From Dehalococcoidia bacterium (GTDB lineage: Bacteria; Chloroflexota; Dehalococcoidia; Lucifugimonadales; Lucifugimonadaceae): a DNA stretch of 8,253 bases. Each line of letters opens with the position of its first letter. Position 1 is the stretch's first letter. The notes under the pieces were generated by a model. The model had not been told where the DNA came from. It was given only the letters and a program-made list of their open reading frames with translations, and did not search any database. A program made the position numbers and the translations under genes. Positions 1 to 6,587 of the stretch are shown one piece after another. Where the stretch lies: the NCBI GenBank assembly GCA_012270805.1, contig JAAXHR010000267.1, forward strand, positions 1 to 8,253, read 5' to 3'.

Positions 1-71
1 CGCAGTAGGCGCCCGATCAACCTCCACCCCTTCCTCCTCGGTGGGTGCCGTTTCCCAGCCGAAACCGAGTG

Positions 72-80
72 TGCTATGGT
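72..80 (+). promoter_or_regulatory. Candidate extended -10 promoter element
   Basis: The sequence TGCTATGGT reads as an extended -10 (TG-N-TATGGT, four of six matches to TATAAT). The -35 position about 17 bases upstream (TTTCCC near 51-56) is poor. It lies about 45 bases before the start codon of the large gene, which is a reasonable leader length. No other better-matched pair is visible in the short upstream region. An alternative, TTGCGC (80-85) with CATAAC (105-110), has a 19-base spacer and is no better. Confidence 0.25.
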
Positions 81-114
81 TGCGCCTTCGAACAAACCTT
101 TTGGCATAACGGCT

Positions 115-128
115 AGGAGTAACTTTTG
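115..128 (+). promoter_or_regulatory. Ribosome binding site and TTG start of the large gene
   Basis: AGGAG at 115-119 is followed by six bases and then TTG at 126-128. This is the only well-spaced Shine-Dalgarno near the 5' end of the open frame. The residues that follow form a short positively charged N-terminus and a hydrophobic segment, as expected for an exported protein. It therefore fixes a TTG start in preference to later in-frame codons. Confidence 0.7.
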
Positions 129-3100
129 GAAACGAATCGATTTCGCTCGGGTGCGGGTGCTACGATAGCGATCATCGCAGTCGCCTTCGTAATGGGAGCG
201 ATCCTCATGCTATCCGCAACCGAGCCAGCTTCGTTGCAGCCTAGCACACCAGATGCCAACGGTGAATGGCAGGTGTTCACACAAGAAGTAACAGTCACGC
301 CGGTCCCGACAACGGATTCAGAGGCCGGAGTAGCGTCGAATCACGAGTGTGATGATGACCCTACGCTCGCAACGTGCCCGCCGCCTCCGCCGACCATCAC
401 CAGTTTCTCAAGGGACTCCGACAATTCGATCGTAGCTGGTTATACGCGTAGTCTGTGGGACGGAAGTTCGAGCCACTACTACCGCTTCGTTGTCGAGCGC
501 AGGACGACCTACGGTGGTTCGTACAGCTCCTACCTCACGCGTTACGAGTCGGTCCCGCCCGCGAATTTCAGCAATGTGCCTCGACGGACAACTGGGGCGC
601 CGTATGCGTTCCGTGTGCGTGCCCAACGTTGCGAGACCAGCGATTACATAGCCTGCGGTGATTGGTCTTCATACCGATATCTGTACGACACGATCCCGAC
701 CGCCACGCCGACTAAGACTCCCACACCGACGCGTACGCATACTCCGACCAAAACCCCTACGAAGACGCCAACGCCAACGCCGGCGCCGGTCTGCACCGTA
801 TCGTCGCTGGGCTTCATATATTCGTCCACTAAGACGCGCAGCGGCTCCTGGGATGCCTCGTGCCAGTCCGAGAACCGGTCGGGGCGCTATGCGAAGTTCT
901 ACTACTTCTACGCTGGGGTCGCCGGCGAACTTCAAATCGATCTTTCCTCTTCAACAGATACCTATCTCTATTTGTTGTCGGGCAAAGGTACGGACGGCAG
1001 GGTTCTGGCGAAAGACGACGATAGCGGACCGGGCAGTGACTCGAGGATCGTTTACCAAGTCTCGAAATACGATCTGCTCACGATTGAAGCGACGACCTTT
1101 TCGTCTGGTCAGACTGGCGATTTCACACTGAACGCGAAGATCGTGCCGCCTGCCACCGCCACACCCACTCCAACCGCCACACCCACTCCGACCGCTACGC
1201 CCAGGCCCACGGCAACGCACACTCCGACCCGTACGCCCACTCCGACCCGCACGCCTAGGCCAACTGTGACGCCTACGCCGACACCTACATCTACTTCCTC
1301 ACCAACTCCAACAGCGACTCCTACGCCGACCGTCACGCCCGATCCGAGTGTCACCGTTACTCCGACTCCCACCCCCGGACCGACCTTCGATGATCTGATT
1401 ACGGAGTTGACCACCGCGATAGAGGCGGACACGACATTCAAAGATGCGGAAACAGCGTTTCTCGCCTGTCTCGCCGACGGAAATTCGAATCCGCCCGCTT
1501 CGTTCAACGAAGCGTACTACGAGATGTATGACGGCACTTGGATAACGGAGATCGATGCTTGCGACTTGGAGCACAGCATGATGGACACCTACTCCAGCGT
1601 GGTCCAGGCTTCGCTGGCAACCATCAGGGACCGCGCAGATTCACCATATACGGAAGCACTTTCATCGGAGCACGGTCAGAACTTCATCGACACACTCGGC
1701 GACCCGGGAATCATCAGAATGGCCGCAAATGTCGTTTCCGAACCCGATATCGCCGTCAGTGATATCGAAACTCCCGACCCTTCCGAGCCCTCGGGGTTCA
1801 ATTGCTGGACTGGTCCCGCTGAAGGGCCGCAGACCGCAGAACAGTTGATCGAGGTTGCAAACTGCTTAGTATTCGGCACATCTTTACTCTGGTACCACGA
1901 TAAAGATAACCCAGGTGAAGTTGCTGCCAACTACTGGGAATTGTTCAGCAGACCAAAATTCAAGGATTGGACCAAGATCAACAACGATATCAAGCTAGGT
2001 GATGATAAATGTTCGGATCGTGGATTCTCAAAATATGTATATTTTGGTTCACCGACTGCTGCCTGTCTCAGACATGATATCGGATACAACTTGCTGAAAA
2101 GGGCTGACAAGATGCTCGCGGACGGTCCACCCCAGGATTGGCCAGATGACGCGACGTTCGAAATTGAAAACTCGACTTATACAGGCGTACCACAGTACTG
2201 GACACCTCGCAACAAACATCTTGCTGACAGACAGTTCTTCCGCGAAGTAAAATACATTTACATCAATATATATGGCAATGATCAAGATACGGCTGATGAT
2301 AGAGCAACTACTATGTTCAAGGGCGTAAGTACCATATTTTGGGCAGAGAAAGTCGGACCAGTGTCTGCGGAGGATAAGCAACATGCCGAGACATCACGGA
2401 CCTACATGGTATGTCCGATGACACAAATCGTAAATCAGTCGTTTACACAACATGGTAGTGATATCCACGTAAGTTGGGAGAATATCCACGGCTGCGTGAA
2501 CACATTGAAAATCGATCTAGATGTGTTTACGTCAATTTTTGTTGATAATGCGCTCAATTTTTCTGACGATCTACAATTCGGACGCGCCACCGTAGATGAT
2601 GCGATAGTGGATGATTTGTATGATAATACTTACAAATTTGTTTGGCGTCCGAAGTATCATTCGTATTCCAATCGCGCATATGAAGAGCAAATCGAAAAGG
2701 AAGGATTTACTCAAGAGGCTTCCATTGCCATCGATTCGATCGTGGTAGATGACACTGAATTGTCAGTGGGAGAGAAAGCCAAAATCACTGCTGACGTTTC
2801 TTTACGGCCCCATGCCACCGGGATGTACGTGTGGGAATCGCGATGCGGAGACGCAGTTGATTGGAAACAGATCGAGGATAAATGGGAGACTCCAAACTCC
2901 AGTGCGAAGTATCCACTGACTATAACGAAAAACGCAGCGACAATATGCTCCTTCCGCCTGAGAGGAACATTGAAGGAGTGGGATGCTGTGCCTGGTGATG
3001 AGGTCTTCGTACTTTCCGATGAAGTCACGGTGAGTTGGACCGGTCCGGCTGTCACGCCTACTGTCACACCGACACCGAGCCCGACTCCCACCCCTACCGC

Positions 3101-3479
3101 TACGCCATCACTCACACCGACGGCGACACCGACCGCCATACCGGCGCCGGTGCCGCAGATATCGGATATCAAGTCAGACATCTCACTGGCATACATGGGC
3201 GTGGGCCAGTCGTTGGTACTACCGTTGCGCATCTACGACCTGAACGGCCTACGCGACGATACGCTCGGCGGCGACGTCACGTTCGACTGGTCGATATCGG
3301 ATCCGGCCGGCGGCACGTTCGCCGAGGCGAACCCGGATGCCGACGCGAACGATGTGCCGGACGAATCGAGTGTGCTGTTCACCGCCGGCATGCGCGGCAA
3401 CTACACGATTACGGCGGCCCTCGATGCGACGGAGTGCGTTGACGGCTGCAGTGCCAGCCTGATCATCCGAGTGCCATAG
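126..3479 (+). CDS. Large modular exported protein with FN3-like, PPC-like, PLA2-like and Ig-like domains
   Basis: A 1117-residue protein starting at a TTG with a good RBS. Residues 1-8 are polar and basic and residues 9-31 are hydrophobic, so it is exported or anchored in the membrane with its bulk outside. Domains in order: FN3-like (about 88-190); Thr/Pro linker (192-219); PPC-like beta domain (about 222-340, with the DTYLYLL and DDDSG blocks and the EATTFSSGQTGDFTL ending typical of that family); long Thr/Pro linker (342-419); helical region of unknown type (421-560); phospholipase A2-like core (about 612-715); Ig-like domain (about 865-972); Thr/Pro linker (976-1006); C-terminal Ig-like tail (1009-1117). 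The PLA2-like core suggests hydrolysis of phospholipid at the sn-2 position, but activity is inferred from motif only. The middle, about 1860-2940 nt, is visibly more AT-rich than the linkers and tail. The stop is 18 bases before the first membrane protein gene, so the two are probably co-transcribed. It could be a polymorphic-toxin-like effector, a secreted lipase or an adhesin; the coding call itself is certain. Confidence 0.92.
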   Translation: METNRFRSGAGATIAIIAVAFVMGAILMLSATEPASLQPSTPDANGEWQVFTQEVTVTPVPTTDSEAGVASNHECDDDPTLATCPPPPPTITSFSRDSDNSIVAGYTRSLWDGSSSHYYRFVVERRTTYGGSYSSYLTRYESVPPANFSNVPRRTTGAPYAFRVRAQRCETSDYIACGDWSSYRYLYDTIPTATPTKTPTPTRTHTPTKTPTKTPTPTPAPVCTVSSLGFIYSSTKTRSGSWDASCQSENRSGRYAKFYYFYAGVAGELQIDLSSSTDTYLYLLSGKGTDGRVLAKDDDSGPGSDSRIVYQVSKYDLLTIEATTFSSGQTGDFTLNAKIVPPATATPTPTATPTPTATPRPTATHTPTRTPTPTRTPRPTVTPTPTPTSTSSPTPTATPTPTVTPDPSVTVTPTPTPGPTFDDLITELTTAIEADTTFKDAETAFLACLADGNSNPPASFNEAYYEMYDGTWITEIDACDLEHSMMDTYSSVVQASLATIRDRADSPYTEALSSEHGQNFIDTLGDPGIIRMAANVVSEPDIAVSDIETPDPSEPSGFNCWTGPAEGPQTAEQLIEVANCLVFGTSLLWYHDKDNPGEVAANYWELFSRPKFKDWTKINNDIKLGDDKCSDRGFSKYVYFGSPTAACLRHDIGYNLLKRADKMLADGPPQDWPDDATFEIENSTYTGVPQYWTPRNKHLADRQFFREVKYIYINIYGNDQDTADDRATTMFKGVSTIFWAEKVGPVSAEDKQHAETSRTYMVCPMTQIVNQSFTQHGSDIHVSWENIHGCVNTLKIDLDVFTSIFVDNALNFSDDLQFGRATVDDAIVDDLYDNTYKFVWRPKYHSYSNRAYEEQIEKEGFTQEASIAIDSIVVDDTELSVGEKAKITADVSLRPHATGMYVWESRCGDAVDWKQIEDKWETPNSSAKYPLTITKNAATICSFRLRGTLKEWDAVPGDEVFVLSDEVTVSWTGPAVTPTVTPTPSPTPTPTATPSLTPTATPTAIPAPVPQISDIKSDISLAYMGVGQSLVLPLRIYDLNGLRDDTLGGDVTFDWSISDPAGGTFAEANPDADANDVPDESSVLFTAGMRGNYTITAALDATECVDGCSASLIIRVP
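699..782 (+). repeat. Thr/Pro linker 1 (coding tandem repeat)
   Basis: Degenerate ACN-CCN repeats encode alternating Thr-Pro with some Lys, Arg and His (residues 192-219). It joins the FN3-like and PPC-like domains and acts as an extended spacer. It ends in a Pro-Ala-Pro-Val stretch spanning the 10-base palindrome CCGGCGCCGG at 780-789. Confidence 0.9.
1149..1382 (+). repeat. Thr/Pro linker 2 (coding tandem repeat, longest)
   Basis: About 78 residues (342-419) of TP, TPTPTA and TPTRTP type repeats separate the PPC-like domain from the helical and PLA2-like part. The DNA is a low-complexity microsatellite-like tract of C-rich triplets, prone to slippage in 6-base steps. Long minus-strand Gly-Val frames across it are shadows of this repeat. 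Such linkers are common in surface proteins of Chloroflexota and are often O-glycosylated elsewhere; glycosylation here is inference. Confidence 0.9.
1959..2270 (+). other. Phospholipase A2-like domain within the large protein
   Basis: Residues about 612-715 carry the layout of prokaryotic secreted phospholipase A2. A D-K-C-S block (627-630) fits the calcium loop and its cysteine. C647-L-R-H650-D651-I-G-Y654 matches the C-x-R-H-D-x-G-Y active-site helix. A second helix, N-K-H-L-A-D701-R-Q-F-F, corresponds to the N-K-x-x-x-D-x-x-F helix that supplies the catalytic aspartate. In the known family the His and the distal Asp form the dyad and the Asp after the His binds calcium; all three are present here. 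The insertion between 661 and 697 is longer than I would expect for the compact Streptomyces enzymes. The match is by motif reading only, without an alignment or structure. Confidence 0.72.
3051..3143 (+). repeat. Thr/Pro linker 3, upstream of the C-terminal tail domain
   Basis: Residues 976-1006 are TP-rich and separate the second Ig-like domain from the C-terminal tail. The tract is copied almost exactly in tail copy D (6690-6803), where an in-frame insertion adds 6 residues. It ends in the palindrome ACCGGCGCCGGT (3140-3151). Confidence 0.9.
3150..3476 (+). other. C-terminal Ig-like tail domain (copy A, attached to the large protein)
   Basis: Residues 1009-1117 begin PQISDIKSDISLAYMGVGQS and continue with a beta-rich pattern, a V-T-F-D-W-S strand, an acidic N-P-D-A-D-A-N-D-V-P-D-E loop, a G-N-Y-T-I-T strand, an E-C-V-D-G-C pair and the ending IIRVP. 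All or part of this domain recurs three more times downstream (copies B, C and D), each directly before a membrane protein gene. The fold call is by pattern (PKD/Ig-like); no exact family is recognised. Its function may be surface display, sorting, or contact with the neighbouring membrane protein. Confidence 0.75.
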
Positions 3480-3497
3480 GACACCAACGGTCTTCTC

Positions 3498-4265
3498 ATG
3501 GATGGCGAAATAAACTTCTTGGGCGAGTTGTTTTTCGTTAAGCCGCTTCAGATCGGGGTAATAAATCCGTGTATAGCTTTGTCTTTCACGTTGGCGGTAC
3601 TTCCATTTGCGATGATCGTTACCTTCGTCACGTCCAAATATAATGGACGTGATGCCTGGCTGCAGACTGCGAACGGATCAATGTTGTTCATCGCGTTCGT
3701 GCTTCCATGGATCGCGATGATGCTGAACATGTTTGATCGTCGGTTGTGGAGTTGGGTTTGGAAGCTCGGCTATCTTTATGTATTCTCAAGCGCGGTTGCA
3801 ACAGACTTGTTTTTATGTTTCGGCTGGATTGTTTACATAACAGACTTAGAATTCTCGCTAGACATTCTTATGTTAAGCATAGAGTTGATTGTTTTGTCGA
3901 TGGTGTTGATATTCTCATTCTCCCGGTTACGTGAACATCGCGCAGAGACTTCCGATCATCTCGAAGAACTGCATCGCCCACAGAATCTACAGATGGTTTG
4001 TACCCGCTGCGTCGAGCCATTTGTGTTGATCGCTATATGGTATATTCAGGCATGGATGGTAAATTTATGGTATAACCACGGAACATTCGATCTGTACGAG
4101 ACTGTATTCGAGACCGTTTTTGACTTAGATCCAGAAAGCACAGTGTTTCAGATTGGAAACGCTGTGATAATTGCGTGGATAGCGTTTCTCGCGGTATTCT
4201 TGACTATTCGTCTGGTGCGGCGACTCGCGTATCGGAGTAAAAAGGGAAGTAGCAACGATGGCTGA
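3498..4265 (+). CDS. Polytopic membrane protein 1 (array paralog, CxxC-containing)
   Basis: A 255-residue integral membrane protein of no family I recognise. About six hydrophobic segments are visible: 20-46, 60-79, 87-114, 121-141, 174-192 and 221-240. The conserved core holds L-P-F-A-M-I (35-40), the G-R-D-A-W block (50-54), F-V-L-P-W-I-A-M-M-L (67-76) and R-R-L-W-S-W-V-W-K-L-G-Y (81-92). A polar loop (143-166) precedes C168-T-R-C171-V-E-P-F just before a membrane segment. The ATG at 3498 is chosen because all four paralogs then begin Met-Asp. No strong RBS is seen, so coupling to the large gene 18 bases upstream is likely. Its stop overlaps the start of tail copy B by 8 bases. Possible roles are immunity to the upstream PLA2-like effector, or anchoring or processing of the tail domain; both are inference. 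Confidence 0.88.
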   Translation: MDGEINFLGELFFVKPLQIGVINPCIALSFTLAVLPFAMIVTFVTSKYNGRDAWLQTANGSMLFIAFVLPWIAMMLNMFDRRLWSWVWKLGYLYVFSSAVATDLFLCFGWIVYITDLEFSLDILMLSIELIVLSMVLIFSFSRLREHRAETSDHLEELHRPQNLQMVCTRCVEPFVLIAIWYIQAWMVNLWYNHGTFDLYETVFETVFDLDPESTVFQIGNAVIIAWIAFLAVFLTIRLVRRLAYRSKKGSSNDG

Positions 4266-4325
4266 CGATTGCAGGCTGGTGAAGCCCTGCGCAAGAACAT
4301 CGTTCGGCGGCGACGACGTCACGTT
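4244..4325 (+). repeat. Direct repeat B/C, first copy (cassette junction)
   Basis: This 82-base segment matches 5336-5417 with four differences. It covers the RBS, the start codon, the novel N-terminus of the orphan tail and the GACGTCACGTT motif. Similarity fades into the membrane-gene 3' end on the left and falls sharply into the tail domain on the right. Confidence 0.9.
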
Positions 4326-4521
4326 CGGCTGGTCGATATCTGATCCGGTCGGCGGCACGTTCACCGAGTTGAACCCCGATGCCGACGCGGACGATGTGCC
4401 GAACGAATCGAGCGTGCTGTTCACCGCCGGCGCGCGCGGCAACTACACGATTACGGCGGCCCTCGATGCGGCGGAGTGCGTCGGTGGCTGCAACGCCAGC
4501 CTCATCATCCGAGTGCCATAG
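4258..4521 (+). CDS. Orphan Ig-like tail, copy B (detached fragment of the large protein's C-terminus)
   Basis: An 87-residue frame starting MADD, with GGGAAG (4244-4249) placed 8 bases before the ATG. It overlaps the end of membrane protein gene 1 by 8 bases (ATGGCTGA), an arrangement typical of translational coupling. Residues 1-16 (to about ARTSF) are unlike the large protein. From G-G-D-D-V-T-F onward it matches tail copy A closely, including the acidic loop, the C-x3-C pair and the IIRVP ending. It has no signal peptide and no Thr/Pro linker, so as written the product would stay in the cytoplasm although the domain looks extracytoplasmic. It may be a recombination cassette, a duplication remnant that has kept its frame, or a real small protein. 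The closest relative among the copies is A. Confidence 0.6.
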   Translation: MADDCRLVKPCARTSFGGDDVTFGWSISDPVGGTFTELNPDADADDVPNESSVLFTAGARGNYTITAALDAAECVGGCNASLIIRVP

Positions 4522-4540
4522 AACATCAACGGATCTTTCC

Positions 4541-5332
4541 ATGGATCACGAAGCAAATCTTTTTTGGTGCGAGTTGCTATTGCGAGTGTCGTTATTTAGT
4601 CCGTTAATGGTTATATATTATGCTTTAGTGTCGTTGCCATTTGCGATGATCGCCACTTTCATCACAGCCAAGTCTAAAGGCCGCGACGCATGGTTTCTGA
4701 CTGCAAATGGATCGATGTTGTTCATGGCGTTTGTGCTTCCATGGATCGGCATGATGCTGAATTTGCTTGGACGCCGACCGTGGCGTCGGCTGTGGCGCTG
4801 GGTTTGGTGTCTGGGGTATGTTTATGTATTTACCAGCGCATTTGCGATGGCTGTACTTTTATGCATCCTGTGGAGCTTTTTGGGATCATCACCTTGGGAT
4901 GAAATATCGGAAGTTCCTTTGTTAGTAGTTATGCTAGTCGTTGTTGAAGGGATTGCCCTGTCGATTGTGCTTATATCATCGCTGTCACTGTTACGACGAC
5001 GTCGTGACGCAGATTCTGAGCGTCGCTACGAATGGAGCAATGTGCAGGACGGAAAGGCGGTCGGCACCGAAGATGCCAGGCCGTTTGTCTTGATCGCCAT
5101 ATGGTACCTTCAAGCGTGGGTAGCATTTATTTTGATGAACGTAATAGGGGCCGATGCGTCCAGGGCTCAAGAATTCGTTTTTGACTTCAATTGGGACCCT
5201 GCAGGCATGGTGCTTCCAATTCGAAGCCCTTTAATCTTTCCGGTTGGAAACGTTGTGCTGGCTGTTTGGCTGATGTTTCTCGCGGGATACTGGTCCTTCC
5301 GACTTGTGCAGCGACTCGCGGATCGGGGTTGA
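4541..5332 (+). CDS. Polytopic membrane protein 2 (array paralog, CxxC lost)
   Basis: A 263-residue paralog of membrane protein 1 with about six hydrophobic segments (16-42, 58-77, 87-116, 125-148, 181-203, 233-253). It is closest to paralog 1: both have L-P-F-A-M-I, G-R-D-A-W, T-A-N-G-S-M-L-F and F-V-L-P-W-I in the first half. It differs in having a strongly basic loop after the fourth segment (L-R-R-R-R around 151-155). The C-x-x-C-V-E-P-F motif is replaced by T-E-D-A-R-P-F (177-182). The ATG at 4541 is preferred over an in-frame ATG at 4379, because the upstream part would lie inside tail copy B in another frame and reads as shadow sequence. The 19-base gap before it shares CAACGG and TCTT with the gap before paralog 1. 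The end is shortened relative to paralog 1, leaving a 17-base gap to tail copy C instead of an overlap. Confidence 0.87.
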   Translation: MDHEANLFWCELLLRVSLFSPLMVIYYALVSLPFAMIATFITAKSKGRDAWFLTANGSMLFMAFVLPWIGMMLNLLGRRPWRRLWRWVWCLGYVYVFTSAFAMAVLLCILWSFLGSSPWDEISEVPLLVVMLVVVEGIALSIVLISSLSLLRRRRDADSERRYEWSNVQDGKAVGTEDARPFVLIAIWYLQAWVAFILMNVIGADASRAQEFVFDFNWDPAGMVLPIRSPLIFPVGNVVLAVWLMFLAGYWSFRLVQRLADRG

Positions 5333-5335
5333 AAT

Positions 5336-5417
5336 GGGAAGTAGCAACGATGGCTGACGATTACGGGCTGGTGAAGCCCTGCGCAAGAACATCGTTTGGC
5401 GGCGATGACGTCACGTT
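5336..5417 (+). repeat. Direct repeat B/C, second copy (cassette junction)
   Basis: This is the partner of 4244-4325. The GGGAAG ribosome binding site, 8-base spacer, ATG and N-terminal codons are the same apart from four substitutions. The left boundary runs into the 3' end of membrane gene 2, where the CGACTCGCG block is also shared with membrane gene 1. Confidence 0.9.
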
Positions 5418-5613
5418 TGAGTGGTCGGTATCGCCGACCGCCGGCGGCACGTTCTCCGAGTCGAACCCCGATGCCGACGCGGACAGCGTTCCCAACGAAT
5501 CGAGCGTCCTCTTCACGGCCGGCTCCTACGGTAACTATACTGTCACTGCCATGCTCGATGCGACGGAGTGCGTCAAGGTATGCAATGCCACGTTCTCAAT
5601 CCGGGTACGGTAG
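5350..5613 (+). CDS. Orphan Ig-like tail, copy C
   Basis: An 87-residue frame, exactly the length of copy B, starting MADDYGLVKP with GGGAAG (5336-5341) 8 bases upstream. The N-terminal 23 or so residues are nearly those of copy B. The rest (W-S-V-S-P, N-P-D-A-D-A-D-S-V-P-N-E-S-S, then E-C-V-K-V-C and a variant ending IRVR) is closer to copy D in its first half. It has no signal peptide. The frame stays open further upstream to 5191, but that extension lies inside membrane gene 2 in another frame and is not credible. It is mosaic in origin and its role is unknown; options are as for copy B. Confidence 0.58.
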   Translation: MADDYGLVKPCARTSFGGDDVTFEWSVSPTAGGTFSESNPDADADSVPNESSVLFTAGSYGNYTVTAMLDATECVKVCNATFSIRVR

Positions 5614-5669
5614 AGGGTGTCGTCAGATGCATTTCACTTGGAACGATAAACTTTCGACCTGAGATTGAC

Positions 5670-6470
5670 ATGGATAGTGATTTTATGACTCATCTCGTAT
5701 TCACATTTTTAATATTGCCCTATTTCAGCATAGTGATTGCGATGTCTCTAATTCTTCACGGAATGCCGCTGGCCATGCTCGTAGGCATGCTCGCAAGCAG
5801 ATTCAAAGGACAGAGGCCTGTATCATTTGCGGCTACCGGCTCGGTATTGTTCGTCGGCTTCGTAGTGCCATGGATCGGGATGATGCTGAAATTGTACGAA
5901 CGTCGTCTATGGGGCTGGATCTGGACGTTGAGTTACATCTTGATATTTCTGTCTCATTTCGGTTTAAGTGCTACTCAATTGTTTTTCTTGACTGGCGGGT
6001 TTCAAGGTTTCGGACTCATACATGGGCGCGACTGGGGAGCAGACCCTCCTGTCGGCATATTGGATGTCATAGCACGCCACGAGCCGCATATTCTGCTCGT
6101 CGGATCTATACTGGTATTGTTTCGTCTTATCCTCCACAAGGAGGCGGCTAGCATCGGTGACGATATCAGCAATGAAGCACCGGATTGTCGGCGAAACCAG
6201 AAGATGGTATGTTGGCGTTGCGTCGAGCCTTTCGTCTTCTTCGGTTTATGGCACGTTCACATATTGCTGATCGGCGCGTGGTATGAATTTGCAGACGATC
6301 AGTTGTGGCCCATTTTCCAGAGAGAGCTCGACGTATATGAGTTGATCCTGACGCGGAACCCCCTTGTGATAATCGCGGCATGGCTGTTGTTTCTCACCGG
6401 ATACGGGATGGTCCGCCTGACGCAACAGTTGACTGGCCGATCTACGACTAGGGATGACAATGTTGGATGA
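5670..6470 (+). CDS. Polytopic membrane protein 3 (array paralog, CxxC-containing)
   Basis: A 266-residue paralog. Hydrophobic segments lie at about 9-43 (long, possibly two), 57-76, 81-110, 138-156, 186-206 and 231-249. It keeps P-W-I-G-M-M-L (67-73), R-R-L-W-G-W-I-W (78-85) and C181-W-R-C184-V-E-P-F-V-F-F ahead of the fifth segment. The second half is closest to paralog 4, sharing the H-I-L-L-V-G-S / L-I-L-H-K region and the H-I-L-x-I segment after the CxxC. The ATG at 5670 is chosen to give the shared Met-Asp N-terminus, since the in-frame ATG at 5568 lies within tail copy C. Its RBS is weak, and the gap from copy C (56 bases) is longer than in the other units. The function is unknown; see paralog 1. 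Confidence 0.86.
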   Translation: MDSDFMTHLVFTFLILPYFSIVIAMSLILHGMPLAMLVGMLASRFKGQRPVSFAATGSVLFVGFVVPWIGMMLKLYERRLWGWIWTLSYILIFLSHFGLSATQLFFLTGGFQGFGLIHGRDWGADPPVGILDVIARHEPHILLVGSILVLFRLILHKEAASIGDDISNEAPDCRRNQKMVCWRCVEPFVFFGLWHVHILLIGAWYEFADDQLWPIFQRELDVYELILTRNPLVIIAAWLLFLTGYGMVRLTQQLTGRSTTRDDNVG

Positions 6471-6587
6471 AACAGTAACCCCTGCGGATCGTTGCGCTAC
6501 CGTATCCTATTTTTACGAAGCAAGACGGGGACCGAGAGTATCGTCTCCGCGTTTTCAGGGATAGTGAGAGACGCAAAGGTACAGGCG
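6471..6587 (+). other. Unique spacer between membrane gene 3 and tail copy D
   Basis: These 117 bases match nothing else in the window. An open frame from a TTG at 6492 runs through it into tail copy D, giving 32 extra residues (MRYRILFLRS and onward) with no RBS and no resemblance to the large protein. It may be the left-over 3' end of a lost domain that once preceded copy D, or plain spacer. An AAAGG at 6575-6579 serves the ATG at 6588. Confidence 0.4.

Larger units (their letters stand above)
2962..3479 (+). repeat. Direct repeat A/D, first copy (end of the large gene)
   Basis: This segment recurs at 6598-7133. The first 91 bases (2962-3052 against 6598-6688) differ at a single position (2966, A against C). 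Similarity then continues through the linker, where copy D has 18 extra bases, and into the tail domain, where it drops. The repeat starts inside the second Ig-like domain at the codons for G-T-L-K-E-W-D. Confidence 0.9.

Noticed and set aside
1..27. Possible divergent gene start on the minus strand (GTG at 27-25 with AGGAGG at 38-33, five bases apart)
   Set aside because: Only nine codons lie inside the window and no family can be recognised. The RBS spacing is suggestive, but the purine run could be chance, so no gene is called.
699..1382. CRISPR-like or non-coding tandem repeat
   Set aside because: The repeats are short degenerate coding units for Thr-Pro in a continuous frame, with no spacers of fixed length.
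951..1507. Long minus-strand open frames rich in Gly-Val repeats over the Thr/Pro linkers
   Set aside because: They are the reverse complement of the ACN-CCN repeat, which naturally lacks stops. The plus-strand frame has a signal segment, domains and an RBS. The same applies at 2711-3232 and 6497-6886.
4379..4540. Upstream extension of membrane protein 2 to an in-frame ATG at 4379
   Set aside because: The added residues are an Arg- and Ser-rich shadow of tail copy B read in another frame. The ATG at 4541 gives the Met-Asp start shared by all paralogs.
5191..5349. Upstream extension of tail copy C
   Set aside because: It lies inside membrane gene 2 in a different frame, and the ATG at 5350 has the conserved RBS also used by copy B.
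6492..6587. TTG start giving a longer tail copy D
   Set aside because: No RBS precedes it, whereas the ATG at 6588 has AAAGG at the same 8-base spacing seen for copies B and C. It is kept only as an alternative.
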